From: Dolomedes plantarius
Taxonomy: Eukaryota; Arthropoda; Arachnida; Araneae; Dolomedidae
Length of the DNA: 64,000 nucleotides
Assembly: GCA_907164885.2 (NCBI GenBank)
Contig: OU015493.1
Location: 124,365,070-124,429,069 of the forward strand
Direction of reading: 5' to 3'
The notes under the pieces are model-generated. The model was given only the letters and a program-made list of their open reading frames with translations, did not search any database and was not told the origin of the DNA. The position numbers and the translations under genes are program-made. Shown one piece after another: positions 1-13,676 of this stretch. Position 1 is the first letter of the stretch. Each line of letters starts with the position of its first letter.

Positions 1-1814
1 ATTCACTTGCACATTATTGAGCTTGGTCAAACAATTATTTAAACAATTATTTAAACATATTTTTAAGAGAAAGAAATAGAAATAATACATCTGCATAGGA
101 AGAACTTAAGAAGGCATTCGAACTTTGCAAAGCTACTTAGTTTTAGCAATATACCTATCACTTTAACTTTGTACCTTTGCATTTAAGTATATTTAATATG
201 ACCGAAAAAATTAAACTAAAGTGAATAAAGTGAAAACAATGAAATTACCTCTCCGTACCAGTAATTCCCAACAAATGAAGATAAAAAAACTACTTTAAAT
301 GCATTTAAAAATAAAATTTTCTCAATTTTTATCTATTATTTAGTGAAGATATCAAATGTATTTTTAAAATACATTAAAAATTTGTTTAAATGATTGTCTG
401 AACAAGCTTAAATGACGTATTTTATTAAACATCAATGTATTAAAATGTCGATATTATTTTATATGGAAATTAATTTATGTGTTACAACCTATAAATTTAT
501 AAATCTCAAAATTAAATACATTATATTGGAATACATATCATTAGAGGTAAGTATTGATTGTTTTAAAAAACTTTTAAGTAGATTACATTTTTATTGGTAC
601 AATTTCAATATCGTTAATATATCTTGTATAGTAATGTTGGGTTTTTTCTCTACACCAGACAGCAACGTAAATTAACATACCGTGATATCACTTAAAACAT
701 TCATAATAATTTACAATAAATTACTTTGCTTTTCTATTTACCTTTTCTTTAAATAAAAATCATGATTTTTTAAATATTTTCAGTGCTAAACTGAAGGTTT
801 TAAGTGAGGAATTTACCTTAGAAAAATTTACAAAAAAATTTAAATTCGGTAGTATGTAGTTTAAACGACTGGGGTCCAGTTTAATAAAATTTAAAAGTCT
901 AATTTTTTTAAAAAAAAAGCTTTATATATGTCATTTTACAGAAGGTGAACATAAAATACACTTTCTTTCGATTTTTGTAGAAGAAAATCTCATGCATTCA
1001 TTTCCATATTCGCTTGTCTCCAGTCAGCTGTAAAAATACGAATCTGAACGAGATATTCTTAAACACAGTAATGTATTTTCTAAATTCCGTCATATTCTTT
1101 GCTTCTATGTTGTGATTTATGTGAATGTTTATGGAACTGACGTCAAAATTTTACAGCGAACAATAAATTCTACTTTCCAGTTATTATTCTAACTCATGAC
1201 AAATCATATTTACTGATATATGTTTCTAGAAATATGTATACGTTTCATGAGATGTGCATTTTGCATTGCTGCTTTTGCATTGCATACATTTTGCCTTGCT
1301 GTAACAGGCTTTCGAATATGTCAGTGATCCATGGAATATTCGACTGCTTTACAGAGGTCACATTTTTTGTCTCATCTGAACAATATGCTATGCATTCAGT
1401 ATCTGGCAAAAGGGAATGGACACTTTAAATTTTCAGGAATTGGGTCTTAAATAAATATTGCATTAAATTAAAACATCAAAAATTACATTCACACAACAAA
1501 TGAATTTCTTTGTACGCGTCCACTTGTTCTATGTTTCCCAAAATTAAATATTGACCTTGAATTTTAATACCTGCCTCTAATGTCAAAAGAACTGAAACGG
1601 GTGTTATAACGACTATAAATAGATTCACGTGGAAAAAATATGAAATGCAAGTTCATACGACTATTTTGGAATGGACAATACTTTTAATAATCTCCATAAA
1701 TCGTTGCAATCTTTAAAAACTTTTTAAATTTTATGATTACGATGATTTATTGTCCAAACTTATTTCAAAAAACGGAAACGTCATTAGAAATACACTAAGA
1801 CATTAGTAACGTTA
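1..1814. other. AT-rich stretch without recognisable genes
   Basis: Very AT-rich DNA with only short open frames of low-complexity composition. I see no conserved protein motif, element end or tandem repeat. It ends where a Helitron-type 5' end begins. Confidence 0.6.
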
Positions 1815-2335
1815 TCTATATATAAAACAGTTCCCTGACTGACTGACATATAACGCACAGACCAACCGCTAGACCTTGTTTCCCCCCTATGCGGAGGCAC
1901 TTGTCGTCAAACATTCGCCTAAACTACGCCGCAATTTTAATGCCCATTTTATTGTGGGGGTACCATATAGGCAAACAGCATTACCCCCTATGAAGGGACG
2001 ACACGAACGGAGGCATTTTTCGTGGCGCGACGCCAGGATTCGATCCGAGCACCCTCAGCACGGAAAACCAGCGCGCTGTACTACTGGCCGCCACAAGCCC
2101 TTAAACTGCTGGACCTAAAGGGCTAAAGTTTGCTTGGCGATTCTTCTTACAGTGTAGGGGTGCACTAAGAAAGATTTTTGAAAAATTCTTCTTAGATTTT
2201 TTCAAATTAAATTTTTAAGCTGCTTTAGTAATTTTTTTTTGCACGTTTGCATTTAAAATAATAATTTGAGGGTTATAAAATTTATACCACAAGAAAGATC
2301 CTAAAAATTTCTTTAAAATGAATTTTTTTTTAGAT
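1815..2335 (+). mobile_element. Non-autonomous Helitron, 3'-truncated copy 1
   Basis: It starts A|TCTATATATAAAACAG and continues with the GACTGACTGACATA..CGCACAGACCAA block shared with the copies at 2906, 18621, 35071 and 61409. It follows those copies up to the TTTAAAATGAA segment near 2320, then diverges, so the CTAG terminus is missing. A SINE sits inside at 1877-2102. The copies carry no coding capacity; mobilisation would need a RepHel protein encoded elsewhere (family knowledge). Confidence 0.7.
1877..2102 (-). mobile_element. tRNA-derived SINE inserted in a Helitron
   Basis: The right end carries a box B-like GGATTCGATCC and a region matching the reversed head of a tRNA, followed rightwards by a box A-like stretch, so the element points to the minus strand. 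It interrupts the Helitron at AACCGCTAGACCT (1864-1876), which reappears as AACTGCTGGACCT (2104-2116), an imperfect target duplication. Its body differs from the SINEs at 9664 and 45359, so it may be a separate subfamily. The 80-codon open frame over it is incidental. Confidence 0.65.
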
Positions 2336-2905
2336 AGATAGTTACGTCTTTTGCTTGGCAGATTCTACATTTCACGGTTTTGATAACTTTTGATTATCAC
2401 CAAGATATGAAGAACCTCATTCCTGTCGATGAACACTTTACGTCTTACTTGTTAAAACTTGACCGAGGACCTTTATATTTTATAAAAAAGTCTACAAAAC
2501 GTATCTTAGATCCCTTGCACTATCGGAAAGTTAGATGCGCCCATTCCTCTGTTTTCCAATTCATTTATATATTGGTGCAGGAATAGAGGGCAGGAACTTT
2601 TCTTATTTATTGCACGGTTCCCCCATCGACATAACAAGAGGACGTGAATGTCTCCAGCAAAGTCAACCTCATTGTAGGCTTTTTACGACATGTATAAGGG
2701 TGTAATATGTCTCGATTTTTACACCATGGTTATAAATTATCCAATAATTGATAGCACGGTAGAACAAAAAGTAAAATTTCGTTATTTTTCTTCTTCTTGA
2801 CGTTGCTTTATACATAATTTAAGATTCCTTTCTCCCAAAATGATCTCTAACTATTTAGAACAGCTTATTTCCTACATCAAATATCAACAGCCTCTTGCAC
2901 ACGTA

Positions 2906-3400
2906 TCTGTATTATATAAAACACATCAGTAACTGACTGATTGACTGGCAGACAACGCACAGACCAAACCGCTGGACCTAAAGTGCTGAAATTTTGCATG
3001 GCGATTCTTCTTATAGTGTAAGGGGGCACTAAAAAAGAATTTTGGTAAATTCTTCTTAGATTTTTTTTAATTAAATTTCAAACTGTTTTTGTAACTTTTT
3101 TTTAGCTAGCATTCAAAATAATAATCTGAGAGTTATAAAATTTATATGACGAGAAAGATCATAAAAATTACTTTACAATGAAATCTTTTTTCGAATCTTT
3201 ACCTCCATTTTTGATTTTTGGTGAATTTTTAAAGATTAATTTTTAGAATTTAATATATTACATGCTGATCACGTTATTTTTGTCTCAGGTACTTTAAATT
3301 AATTTTTCGTCACGTACATAACAACGAAATAGACAAAAAAATTATTTTTCTCTTGCTAATGCGGCAGACAACAAGAAAAGACATTATCAAAAAAATTCCT
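2906..3400 (+). mobile_element. Non-autonomous Helitron, 3'-truncated copy 2
   Basis: It begins with TCTGTATTATATAAAACA and matches the family through the TGCTGATCACG and CTAATGCGGC blocks. It loses similarity near 3400, before the terminal hairpin and CTAG. It has the same orientation as copy 1, which ends about 570 bp upstream. Confidence 0.65.
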
Positions 3401-3869
3401 TCACTATTGTCAGCCTAAGGGCAACCGATATTAAAGGTATTTTGCCTCCTGTTGACCAATTGAAGTGTTAAAGCAAAATCTACTGAAGCAATACATGAAC
3501 CTACGTAATTCTCTAAACTCCGGGTAAAATCATGGGCAAATTCGGTAAGCACTTTACATTAAGTGGACAGTGCATATAAGTAAGAAAAAAAATATATTTG
3601 CACATCACCCTATCTTCTTCCTAATAATTATTTCGTAGCCATAAAACTATTACGAGTTATATTGTAAAAACATGTACTCTAAAGTCCCAACTTTTGGAGG
3701 ACAATTAAAATGCATCTTATCAAATTAGAAACCAAAAGAAGATTGTTTGAAAGGATGCCAATATGGATCCTAAAGGAACAATCGTAACATTTTTTCCAGA
3801 AGAAAACTTGTAACTATATGGATTTTTTTCTTTATTTCGATCTATATTTAACAATGTATGAAGTTCATT
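3401..3869. other. Unassigned AT-rich spacer
   Basis: No gene, repeat end or motif recognised between the truncated Helitron and the left TIR of the Tc1 element. Confidence 0.5.
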
Positions 3870-4088
3870 TACACTGGTGTGAGAAATTAAGAGAATTTGC
3901 AGACTTGGTCGATTATCTCTAGAACTACTGTACCGATTTTAATAAAATTTGATACGTACATACATTGATACAATACAAAACAAATAACCATTCAATAATT
4001 GTAATACACACGCATGATCGTGCGCAACACTCGTTGGAGTCGGAAGGTATGAAACAGCGGTTGCAGCATAAACAAAAAATGGGTTAAT
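3870..4088 (+). repeat. Left terminal inverted repeat of the Tc1 element
   Basis: About 219 bp, the reverse complement of 5168-5389. The outermost part is CACTGGTGTGAGAAATTAAG and the innermost recognisable part is GGGTTAAT at 4081-4088. Binding sites for the N-terminal paired-type domain are expected near the outer end, but I cannot delimit them. Confidence 0.88.
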
Positions 4089-4203
4089 AGGGGGTATGGT
4101 CCCCTCTTACAGATATACAGGTCTCGCAGCGTGATTTCATACTTGAAATAAAGCAGTTTATCATTTCCTGTGACAATTGGTCCCACTCGTTCAGCAACGC
4201 TGT

Positions 4204-5116
4204 TTACATTCCCTGGATGGTTCTCGGAGGGGGGTTGCGAGTTGCAATTGCCCTCCCCAGAGCGTCCCAGACATGCTCTATAGGGTTAAGGTCTGGAGAT
4301 CTGGCTGGTCTATCCATCCGACGAATACCCTCACTCTCTAGAAATTCGTCTACCAGAAGAGCTCTATGTGGTCTTGCATTATCGTCCATTAAAATGAACT
4401 CAGGATCAACTGCACCCCTTAAAAGGCGAACATAGGGTTCCAAGACCTCATCCCTATACCTCACACCAGTCACAGGTGCCTCTTTCAAAGACATGGAGAG
4501 GTGTGCGGCCATCCAACATGATGCCTGCCCAGACCATTAAACCTCCTCCGCCATAATGGTCGATTTCGCGGATATTGGAGGGTAGATAGAGGGTCCCTGG
4601 TTCTCTCCATATGAACGTACGGCGAGAATCGGTGTTTAGGCTGAATCGGGACTCATCAGTAAAGAGAACGGTCGCCCATTGATCCATACTCCAATCTCTC
4701 TGCTCTCTGCACCACGATAAACGAATTATCCTGTTCGTAAAAGTGAGCGGGACGCAAACAGCAGGTCTTCTTGCAAACAACCCTCTCTCATGAAGTTTTT
4801 TGGAAACAGTCACCCTTGATACACGGGTTCCTGTGGCGGCATACAAGTCGCGAGAGAGCTGAGAAGCTGTAGCACTCCTGTTACGCCTCGCTATAATCAA
4901 CAAATGGTGATCTTCTCTGGCCGTCGTGGCTCTTGGACGACCTTGCCCAGGCTTTCTCTGGATGGATCCGATATCCTGGAACTGTTTCCATAAGTAACAC
5001 ACGACGCTGGGTGTTAAATTTAACTCTCTACAAATTTGGACTGCAGATTGGCCTGCTTCTATCCTCTCCACAATTCGCCACCTCATTCCATCATCTAAAC
5101 GTTGGTGGTTACTCAT
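4204..5116 (-). pseudogene. Tc1-like DD34E transposase, one frameshift
   Basis: Start ATG at 5116. The first frame encodes an N-terminal helix-turn-helix DNA-binding region (residues about 10-60), a GRPR hook near residue 70, and the first catalytic Asp in TDESRF (Asp154). Near 4474 an apparent single extra base shifts the frame, and the protein continues in the ORF ending at 4204 with MDDNARPH (second Asp) and SPDLNPIEHVWD (Glu). The last two acidic residues are separated by 34 residues, the DD34E signature of Tc1. Apart from the frameshift I see no stop, so it is nearly intact. It cuts and pastes its own element in the nucleus (family knowledge). The shift could also be a sequencing error. 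Confidence 0.88.
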
Positions 5117-5167
5117 TTTTACTGTTACAATTAGAAATTAACCAATTGCTGCAAAATAACACCAATA

Positions 5168-5389
5168 ATTAACCCATTTTTTTTTGTTTATTCTGCAATC
5201 GCTGTTTCATACATTCCGACTCCAACGAGTGTTACGCACTATCATGCGTGTGTATTACAATTATTGAATGGTTATTTGTTTTGTATTGTATCAATGTATG
5301 TACATATCAAATTTCATTAAAATCGGTACAGTAGTTCTAGAGATAATCGACCAAGTCTGCAAATTCTCTTCATTTCTTACAGCAGTGTA
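5168..5389 (-). repeat. Right terminal inverted repeat of the Tc1 element
   Basis: The partner of 3870-4088. The inner end ATTAACCC is at 5168-5175 and the outer end ACAGCAGTGTA at 5379-5389. It lies just upstream of the transposase start codon at 5116, so it probably contains the promoter. Confidence 0.88.
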
Positions 5390-6053
5390 GAATAACTGCA
5401 ATCCTTATTTTTTAGTATATTCAATCCAAGTTTACTATCCTTTTTTTCTTGCTTTCCATATATATTTATGTAATAATTAGCTTGGAAAATCGGGAGTTCA
5501 GTGCATAACGTATTCCATAACATTTACTTTCAATAGGTTTACCATGTGAACTGAATAAAGAATGATTTTGAGTCGTACGTTCATCATTTGCCGCACAAGA
5601 GCTAAATGGACTGTAACCTATATTTCACGTTATAAGTCCCAGAAGATTCCGAATGGCCATAAACTTCCATGCCTACCACGGAATTCAATCCACCAGACTC
5701 AGATTTATGGGTCTGATTGCGCATTTAGATGCATCGTCTCAAATTCTATATAGAATTTGCATCTAATTTTCAGTTCAATCTTTTCATACGTTTTATACCA
5801 AAGCGCCTACAATTCATGCAATTTTTTTGTGTCTATTACAAAATGTTTACACTAAGCTTATGAATTTACATATAGTAACATTTCAATTTCCGTTGTAAGA
5901 ACAGACTTCCACAAAAATTCACAAATTAATTAAATTTTTTAACTTAAATATATCTCGAAATTTTCCTTTTTAACAGGTTTAAAACATTATACTTAGATAA
6001 GAGTGGTGTAGAATCTAAACTAGAAATCTCCAATTTCCTCACAATTGACTTTA
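5390..6053. other. AT-rich spacer without recognised features
   Basis: One 63-codon open frame (5562-5753) has no motif I recognise. No element ends seen. Confidence 0.5.
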
Positions 6054-6467
6054 AGGCTGCTGTGTACTAACCCTATTCGATTCGCTCACCTCAATGTTAA
6101 CCAATGAAGAAAAATTGTCCAAGGATTGCCGACTTGGATTGAAAGATTTTCTTTTAAATTTTACACCGTAATAGAGTTAGAAATTTAACACCTTGGGACA
6201 TTTCATTTGCATTTTTAAAAAAATTTAATTTTAAATTTTTCGGGGGAAAAAAATCTGGTATAATCCGTTGTAAATGCTCATAAATTCCGTTGGTGAACGG
6301 AATTTATAAAATGAATCCCGTTGCAAGGTGCAAAAAAATTCAGGCTATCTGAAAATATCATTTTTATTTTGTTATCAACAATTTTGTAGCCGAAAATAGT
6401 AGGCAAATTTTCACCATAGGTTAACACTGAGGTGAGAGAACCCAATAGGGTTAAGTACACAGCAGCA
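6054..6467. mobile_element. MITE with GCTGCTGTGTAC termini, copy 1
   Basis: Inverted ends run from GGCTGCTGTGTACTAACCC on the left to GGGTTAAGTACACAGCAGC on the right. The TIR similarity extends about 55 bp, through TCACCTCAATGTTAACC. The interior has no coding potential. Related copies lie at 59257-59898 and, interrupted, at 39548-44105. The left flank is TTAA, suggesting a TTAA target, but the right flank (AATAA) does not match, so the target is uncertain. Confidence 0.78.
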
Positions 6468-8154
6468 ATAAGGGTAATTTTTTATAATACGAGTATTTCA
6501 GTCAGTCAGAAACGAATTTTTTTTCGGAAATGGCCAACTAATAAAAAAAATGTGGGAATTTTTCTAATGGCTATTTCAAATTTATATCTTCAAAAATGCA
6601 TAAGATATAGTCCTTTGCTCTTTACAGAAAATAGGTCTGATGGAGGTTACTATGTAGTTTTGATGCTACAACACTCATATAACACTGATACGAAACTTTT
6701 TCAGGTAAGAATAGAAAAGAGACAGAACAGTAAAACCATTATGGAATCATAAGACAAAGTTCAGCCAAAGATTTATCTCGTTTCGTACAGACTTTTTTAC
6801 CCAAATTAACACCGTCGACAGTTAATACATTTGGAACCATGCGTTACGTAATCATTTTTACGTAAATGCTAAGATACGTAGAACAAACATGAGAGTTATA
6901 AACAATGTTAGTTCATTTCGAGAAAAAAAACAATGAGATTTTCCTTTCTTATCAAAATAAACTATTTATAACTTTCTTGGGTGAAATATTTGTAATTTTT
7001 ACCATGCTTAAAATCTTGATCCATTTTGAGAACAATATTTTTCTAGTTTCAAAGTATCTATATATTTAAGTTGCTAAGAGGATTCTTTCGGCAGTATGTG
7101 AGAGAAAACGATCAACTTCAATTTGATCTTAAACGAAAAATTTTAATTTATAGATGTGTCAAATTTGATTTTTGTAACTGCAATTTTTATTAATTAGCGA
7201 TAATTTACAATTAAAACTTGCTTTCCGCGCATGCTCAGTGACACGTTTAAATTTGGCTTTAGATACTAAGCACGAGGCCGCATAAACACATAAATTTGTT
7301 TCTGCGCATCCTCAGTGACATATTTAAATCTGGCTTTAGATGCTTACTAAGTACGAGGCTACATAAACAATTTTATTCCAAGGAATCTCCCTAGCTCTCT
7401 CTCTGCCATTTTTATTTTTAATTATGCTTGTGTGATATATATAATTAAACCTGACGGAAATTGTTTAGTTCGCGCAGTTGAGTAATCTTATTTATTTTTA
7501 TTGGATTCAATAGTAATTTTTTAAAGCGAATTTCTCGATTCTTAATATTATGATTTTCAACACTTGACAATGATGTGTTGAGAAATATTTGTGTGTTAGT
7601 ACATCTATTTACTATCCAGCCGTAATGTTTTGACAGGTACAAACTAGTTAATTATTACTTTTGTCGCTGCTGTTAATCGTTAATTAAAATAGCAATGTGA
7701 TAGATTTTTTTTTATTATTTAAAGAGAGTAGTATTGTTTCGACTATCCCAATGTAATCATTCCTTTTTATCAAGATTTTCTCTTTTTACCAATATTTATG
7801 GAACAAAAAACTTAATATGCCTACATCTAGAAAATTAATTTTTCTTGTAAAAGATTGAGAAACATTCACTCCCTTCATTAAAGTTTATTTATAATAAAAT
7901 CTTTGAAATTTTTTATTAAAATCAGATTATAAAGCACTCTTTTTTTTCTAACACTAAACTGAAACGTATAGTTAAACACGATTTTTATGTAATTTATAAT
8001 GTACATACTTTACCCGTGAGTTTAAAATGTAAAATTGGTTTTCGTTATTTGTATTTCGATTGTTGATAAATATTAGATTTAGCATTACTTAGTTCAATAA
8101 CTTTACTTTGGTTGAAATTATTTTTATTTTGCAACCCGAGAATATGTCAAGTTT
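6468..8154. other. AT-rich stretch without genes
   Basis: It holds one tandem duplication (7222-7376) and no recognised coding sequence or transposon end. Confidence 0.5.
7222..7376. repeat. Two-copy tandem duplication, 77 bp period
   Basis: The blocks beginning TTTCCGCGCATGCTCAGTG (7222) and TTTCTGCGCATCCTCAGTG (7299) continue in parallel through TTTAAAT.TGGCTTTAGAT and ACGAGGC..CATAAACA. They differ mostly by transitions plus a small indel. Function unknown. Confidence 0.75.
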
Positions 8155-8182
8155 AATATATATATATATATATATATATACA
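8155..8182. repeat. TA microsatellite, left of the DD36E element
   Basis: An uninterrupted TA run ending at CACA, immediately outside the left TIR. With the run at 9403 it suggests the element inserted into a pre-existing TA array. Confidence 0.85.
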
Positions 8183-9500
<1,318 letters not shown>

Positions 9501-9610
9501 TATTTGTAACTTATTTTGTAACTAATTTGTTAGCAGCTTAGCACTATAGATTACGCTTACGGTTCTAAATGATGATCTTGTTTTTTAGAAAAACTTATTT
9601 GCTTTAGACA

Positions 9611-9611
<1 letters not shown>

Positions 9612-9663
<52 letters not shown>
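9612..9663. repeat. TA microsatellite
   Basis: About 25 TA units abutting the 3' tail of the SINE at 9664. Confidence 0.95.
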
Positions 9664-9670
<7 letters not shown>

Positions 9671-9999
9671 CCTAATACCCCCTGGCCGGAAGTTCCAGAC
9701 CAGGTCCATAAAAGCTTCGGGCTGAGTAGTGCGGCTCTAGTTTATAATAGCACCAAATGGGTTGGAGTCAGACTTGGCTAGCTGCCACCACAATTTTGAC
9801 CGAGCACCCCCGGGAGTGGCATCTGTGGGAACGTACCTTCTCCCACACTCTGACCTCATAAAGGGACTTTCTGGTGAACGGTTTTAACGTGTCCATATCC
9901 GGCCTAGACACGAAGGTATTTAAAGGGGCTTGTCGGGATTCGATCCAAGAACTCTCAGTACCGAAAGCCGACGCGCTACCGATAAGCTACCTCGGACCT
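9664..9999 (-). mobile_element. tRNA-derived SINE, family 1
   Basis: Read on the minus strand it starts with a tRNA-like head with a box A-like TAGCTTATCGGTAGCGCG and a box B-like GGATCGAATCCCG. The body is shared with the copies at 45359 and 54852 (GGTTGGAGTCAGACTTGGCTA region, ACCAGGTCCATA), and the end is a short AACAACA-like tail. SINEs are transcribed by RNA polymerase III and copied by a partner LINE (family knowledge). Head and tail are both present. Confidence 0.85.
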
Positions 10000-10017
10000 A
10001 TAATTAATTAATATATA

Positions 10018-10319
10018 TGTGATAATATTACTAACTACCTATAATCACCCATTCCGTACTTCATCTCTGCCATGGTAACCCGTCCTTCTTGTCTTGACGT
10101 AAACGCTTCGCCTTCCACATACTAACTTCCTCCGCCAATTCTGGCAACCTCTTTCACCTAATGCTATTTTGGAGCTTTTTTGAGGAGACGCGAGCTGGCT
10201 CCGAACGGATTAAGATGTGTTAATCTTTACGTCGAATAAACTTTATTCATTAATTGTGATTTGGAATCTTTGTTACGGCCTCGATTGCAGTATTTTCACG
10301 AGATGTCCACTCCGGACAT

Positions 10320-10323
<4 letters not shown>
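10018..10323 (+). mobile_element. Candidate solo LTR
   Basis: A 306 bp block begins TGTGAT and ends ATCACA, the short inverted TG..CA termini typical of retrotransposon LTRs. It contains an AATAAA signal (in CGAATAAACTTT, about 10233) placed about 90 bp before the end. It is richer in GC than its surroundings and flanked by TATA on both sides, but the flanks are themselves TA repeat, so the duplication is not diagnostic. No internal gag-pol region follows, hence solo. The superfamily is not determinable. Confidence 0.6.
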
Positions 10324-10408
<85 letters not shown>

Positions 10409-10460
10409 GCACACACACATATATATACACATATATATATATGCACATGCATGCATGCAT

Positions 10461-10553
<93 letters not shown>
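10324..10553. repeat. Compound TA / CA / TGCA microsatellite
   Basis: About 40 TA units, then mixed CACATATA, ATGC repeats (10441-10461), about 26 CA units (10462-10512), and TA again. The open frames in all six frames here are artefacts of the repeat. Confidence 0.97.
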
Positions 10554-13500
10554 CTCTACCGTATGATTTTAAAATACTTGGTTTTCGTTATTTGTAATGC
10601 CATCATTGAAAAGTGTTACATTTAGTATTACTTAATTTAGTTCAATAACTTTACAAAAACCCATCCCTTTTTTATGTATTTAAATCCAACAATGCACATT
10701 TATTTTTAAAAATTTTATTTGAAACATGAATACATTTTAAAGTATAATATCCAGTATCCAAAAAAAAAAAAAAAAAAGACTTCATCATAGCTCCGTTAAT
10801 ATTGAAATTCATTATTTTCTTTTATAATTTTATCCTCAACAGATTCCGTTCTCACTTAAATTAATTAACTTACCATTGATTTTTGCATATTCATAGTTTC
10901 TGAAATCTGAATTATTTATTTAAATTAACGTTGGTAAATCAAGTACGTTCAAAGGAATATGCCCACTAATTAAAAAAAACAGAGAATTAAAGAGAATAAA
11001 GCATCTAAATTTTAATATTTTTGCGAAAATACTTTTTGTGATACAAATAAACACTTTTTTAATCATTATAATTAGTTTCATTTGACGATCTAGCTCTACA
11101 CAACATTAAATTAAAAAGTTTGGAATTAATTCCTCTCATGGGTAAATAATTATTCTCCATTTTTTATTCTTCTCTCGAAATAATTTTTGCATACTTTGAT
11201 GAAAGTGCATTTTATTAATATTTAATGAGATTTTTACAAATTTAAGTTCCTTTTCTTTGAATAATAATTTAATATTTAAAACCTTTCGTATATTTGTCGA
11301 GAATCATTCGAAAAGAGAAATAAAAAGGAGTCAAAATTTAAATAAACAACGCTGAAAATTATTATAAAAATTCGTAAAAACAAATAATATTCAAGCTGAT
11401 CTCTCCTTATTAAAGAATACACCTTTTAATTTCTGCCAGCAAATAATAAAAATGTTCATCTAACTCAAGTGTCTAAAAATCAAACTTCTACTGCTAATAT
11501 GTTTTTGTGCGATTTTTGCTCTAGGGAATTTTTGATCGTCTAAAATCAAAATAAACTTTAATTTTTCCTGAACAATCTTATGTAATAAAGGGAAATGCGA
11601 CAGTCTGTGCATTATAAAATTTTAGGTTTTTTTTAACCCTTCTAAATGGCAGTTGAAAAATCTTTATGGCTAACATTTTTCTATCTTCCATGAAAAATGT
11701 GAAATCGAATTGCAGTCAATGAAACTTATGGAATCTGTGCATGATCGTGCTAAAAATAATATATTAATTTTCTTTAACTTAGTTTTTAAAATTTCCTTGT
11801 GACAGTTCTGCATTTCTGTCATGTGATTTCACTAGTACTCACTTACTTTGAAGTATTTTTTTTCTGCTTGAAACACGTCAATTTTGAATAAAAAAAATTA
11901 TTAACTGTTTCAAATTATTAATTTCAGTATACCGTTTGACAACCTATACTTTGAAAGCAGAGAACAAGTTTTTTATTTTTATTTTTATTTTTTAACGTTC
12001 GGTGATTTTAACACTGATTTATTTTTCCTGTTTTTCAAAACAAGCAAACGTATTTCAGTGTCAGTATTCAATTGTCAGTAGACAATCGTATTCAATTCAC
12101 GCACTGTTTTGGAGTTATGTACAAAAGATACCGTATAAAATACATTTAGATCAAGATAATAGTTGTAGCATAAAGCTACACAATTTTGAATTTTAATTAT
12201 TAGGTATAAATTTTTCGCACATTTGTTCCAGCACCTTTTAGTAGATATAAAGATCCAGTCACTTGGCCTATTTGGCGAAATTCTTGTGTCCATTTTATCG
12301 CCGCAGACTGTCGCCGCTGACTAATTGCATTGCGCTTTTCCACCAGAACAGGTTTTGTGGCGAGCGCCAAATTGGCGAGTTTTCTTCCCGTTTCGCCTGA
12401 GCGCGAATTTCAACAGTAGGGTTGTTGAACGTCTAGAAACTAGAAAGTTTTTTTGGGGGATTGATCTACATGCGCCTACACGTGGAAGAAGCACGTGCTG
12501 AACGTCCGTGCTATGTATAAGCTTTTGGTTCGGCAGTACACTCTCCAATCCCATAGTTATTAGCAGACCTCAATAAAAGAAAGTATGACAGGTATGTCTT
12601 TGCTCATAATTTCTGATATTATATATACGATCACTTCACCACAATGGTCATGCACAATATAAAACTACATTATTAGCTACCTTTACTTTAAAGCTTTATA
12701 CACAAAAATATAATTTTTTTTGTGTTCTTCTAATAAAGTTACAAAATTGATGTTTTACACTTTCTTTCTGATAAGTGTTGCTTTTCTGTGTTATTGTGTT
12801 TAGGTTATGTTTTATAGTTACACTTACTTCAGTTGAAAATTAATCGCACAGGTCTTTAGCTACAAAATGGGGCTTTCAAGATTTTACCTCCATCAAGAAA
12901 AAATTTTGCTTGATTAACATTAAAAAGAATTCTAGAAGGGGTGTTCAAGAATTATTCAAAAATGTAATTTTTTACTGATATCGAGGAGATGAAATATTTC
13001 GTCAGACCTCTCGATTTAGGGGAAAGCGAGATACTGTATAATACAACTTAAGATTTTAATATAATGCACTCGTAATTTTTTCATTGCAAATCTGATTTGT
13101 TCGTTGAGATTTGTTTTCAGTGATTTGAACCTGACAATCAATTTCGCTATAATTATATCGAAATTAAAAGTTGTATTATAATATCTCTCTGTCTCCATCA
13201 GAATAATTTTAGAATGAAAACCTTGAAATCTACAACTTCTTAACTTCATATAGATCACATGAAACCTTATCACGAAAAACTTAATATGTTTATAAAATTC
13301 CCAAATATATTTATAGTGCTCAACTTTTTAAAGCCGAAAGAATGAAATTGAGCACAAACTGATTATAAACTGCAAGAACTACTCATCATCTACTTGCACA
13401 AAACCTAACGATGGATGGCTGTATATATTTTTAGCGATCATTTTATATTAACCTTTTAAAGCAATTCAAACCACAAATAGTATTTTGTATAAAAGACATG

Positions 13501-13592
13501 TCTTAGTGATTCTTTATGCTCCATATACAGACATCAGTTTTGTACACTTAATTTGCTAACGTTGGACTTCAAATCTTTTCTATAATGTAAAA
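10554..13592. other. AT-rich stretch; GC-richer block at 12300-12560
   Basis: No gene or element end recognised. The only departure is a GC-richer block (about 12300-12560) with CGCC/GGCG-rich sequence and a 77-codon minus-strand open frame (12321-12554) that matches no family I know. It could be a decayed element or exon. Confidence 0.45.
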
Positions 13593-13676
13593 TACAGTGT
13601 GTACATAAATGAATATCATAACTTTGCAGGGCCACTGAAATAAAACTAAGCAAATTTCAAACTTGGTTTTTTTTTC

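Larger units (their letters stand above)
3870..5389 (-). mobile_element. Tc1-like DNA transposon with long TIRs
   Basis: A 1.5 kb element bounded by TA dinucleotides (3870-3871 and 5388-5389). Its outer ends read TACACTGSTGTRAGAAAT in inverted orientation. The inverted repeats are long, 3870-4088 and 5168-5389, with a few mismatches and small indels, and flank a single transposase gene on the minus strand. TA duplication and a Tc1-type transposase are standard for IS630/Tc1/mariner elements. The high TIR similarity and a single coding lesion suggest a fairly young copy. Confidence 0.9.

Noticed and set aside
6278..6752. Open frames on both strands over the MITE end
   Set aside because: They start within MITE terminal sequence and read into AT-rich flank with no motif.
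10217..10625. Overlapping open frames of 63-126 codons on both strands
   Set aside because: They are translations of TA, CA and TG microsatellites (IYIYIY, HTHTHT, VCVCVC) with no start context or flanking coding sequence.
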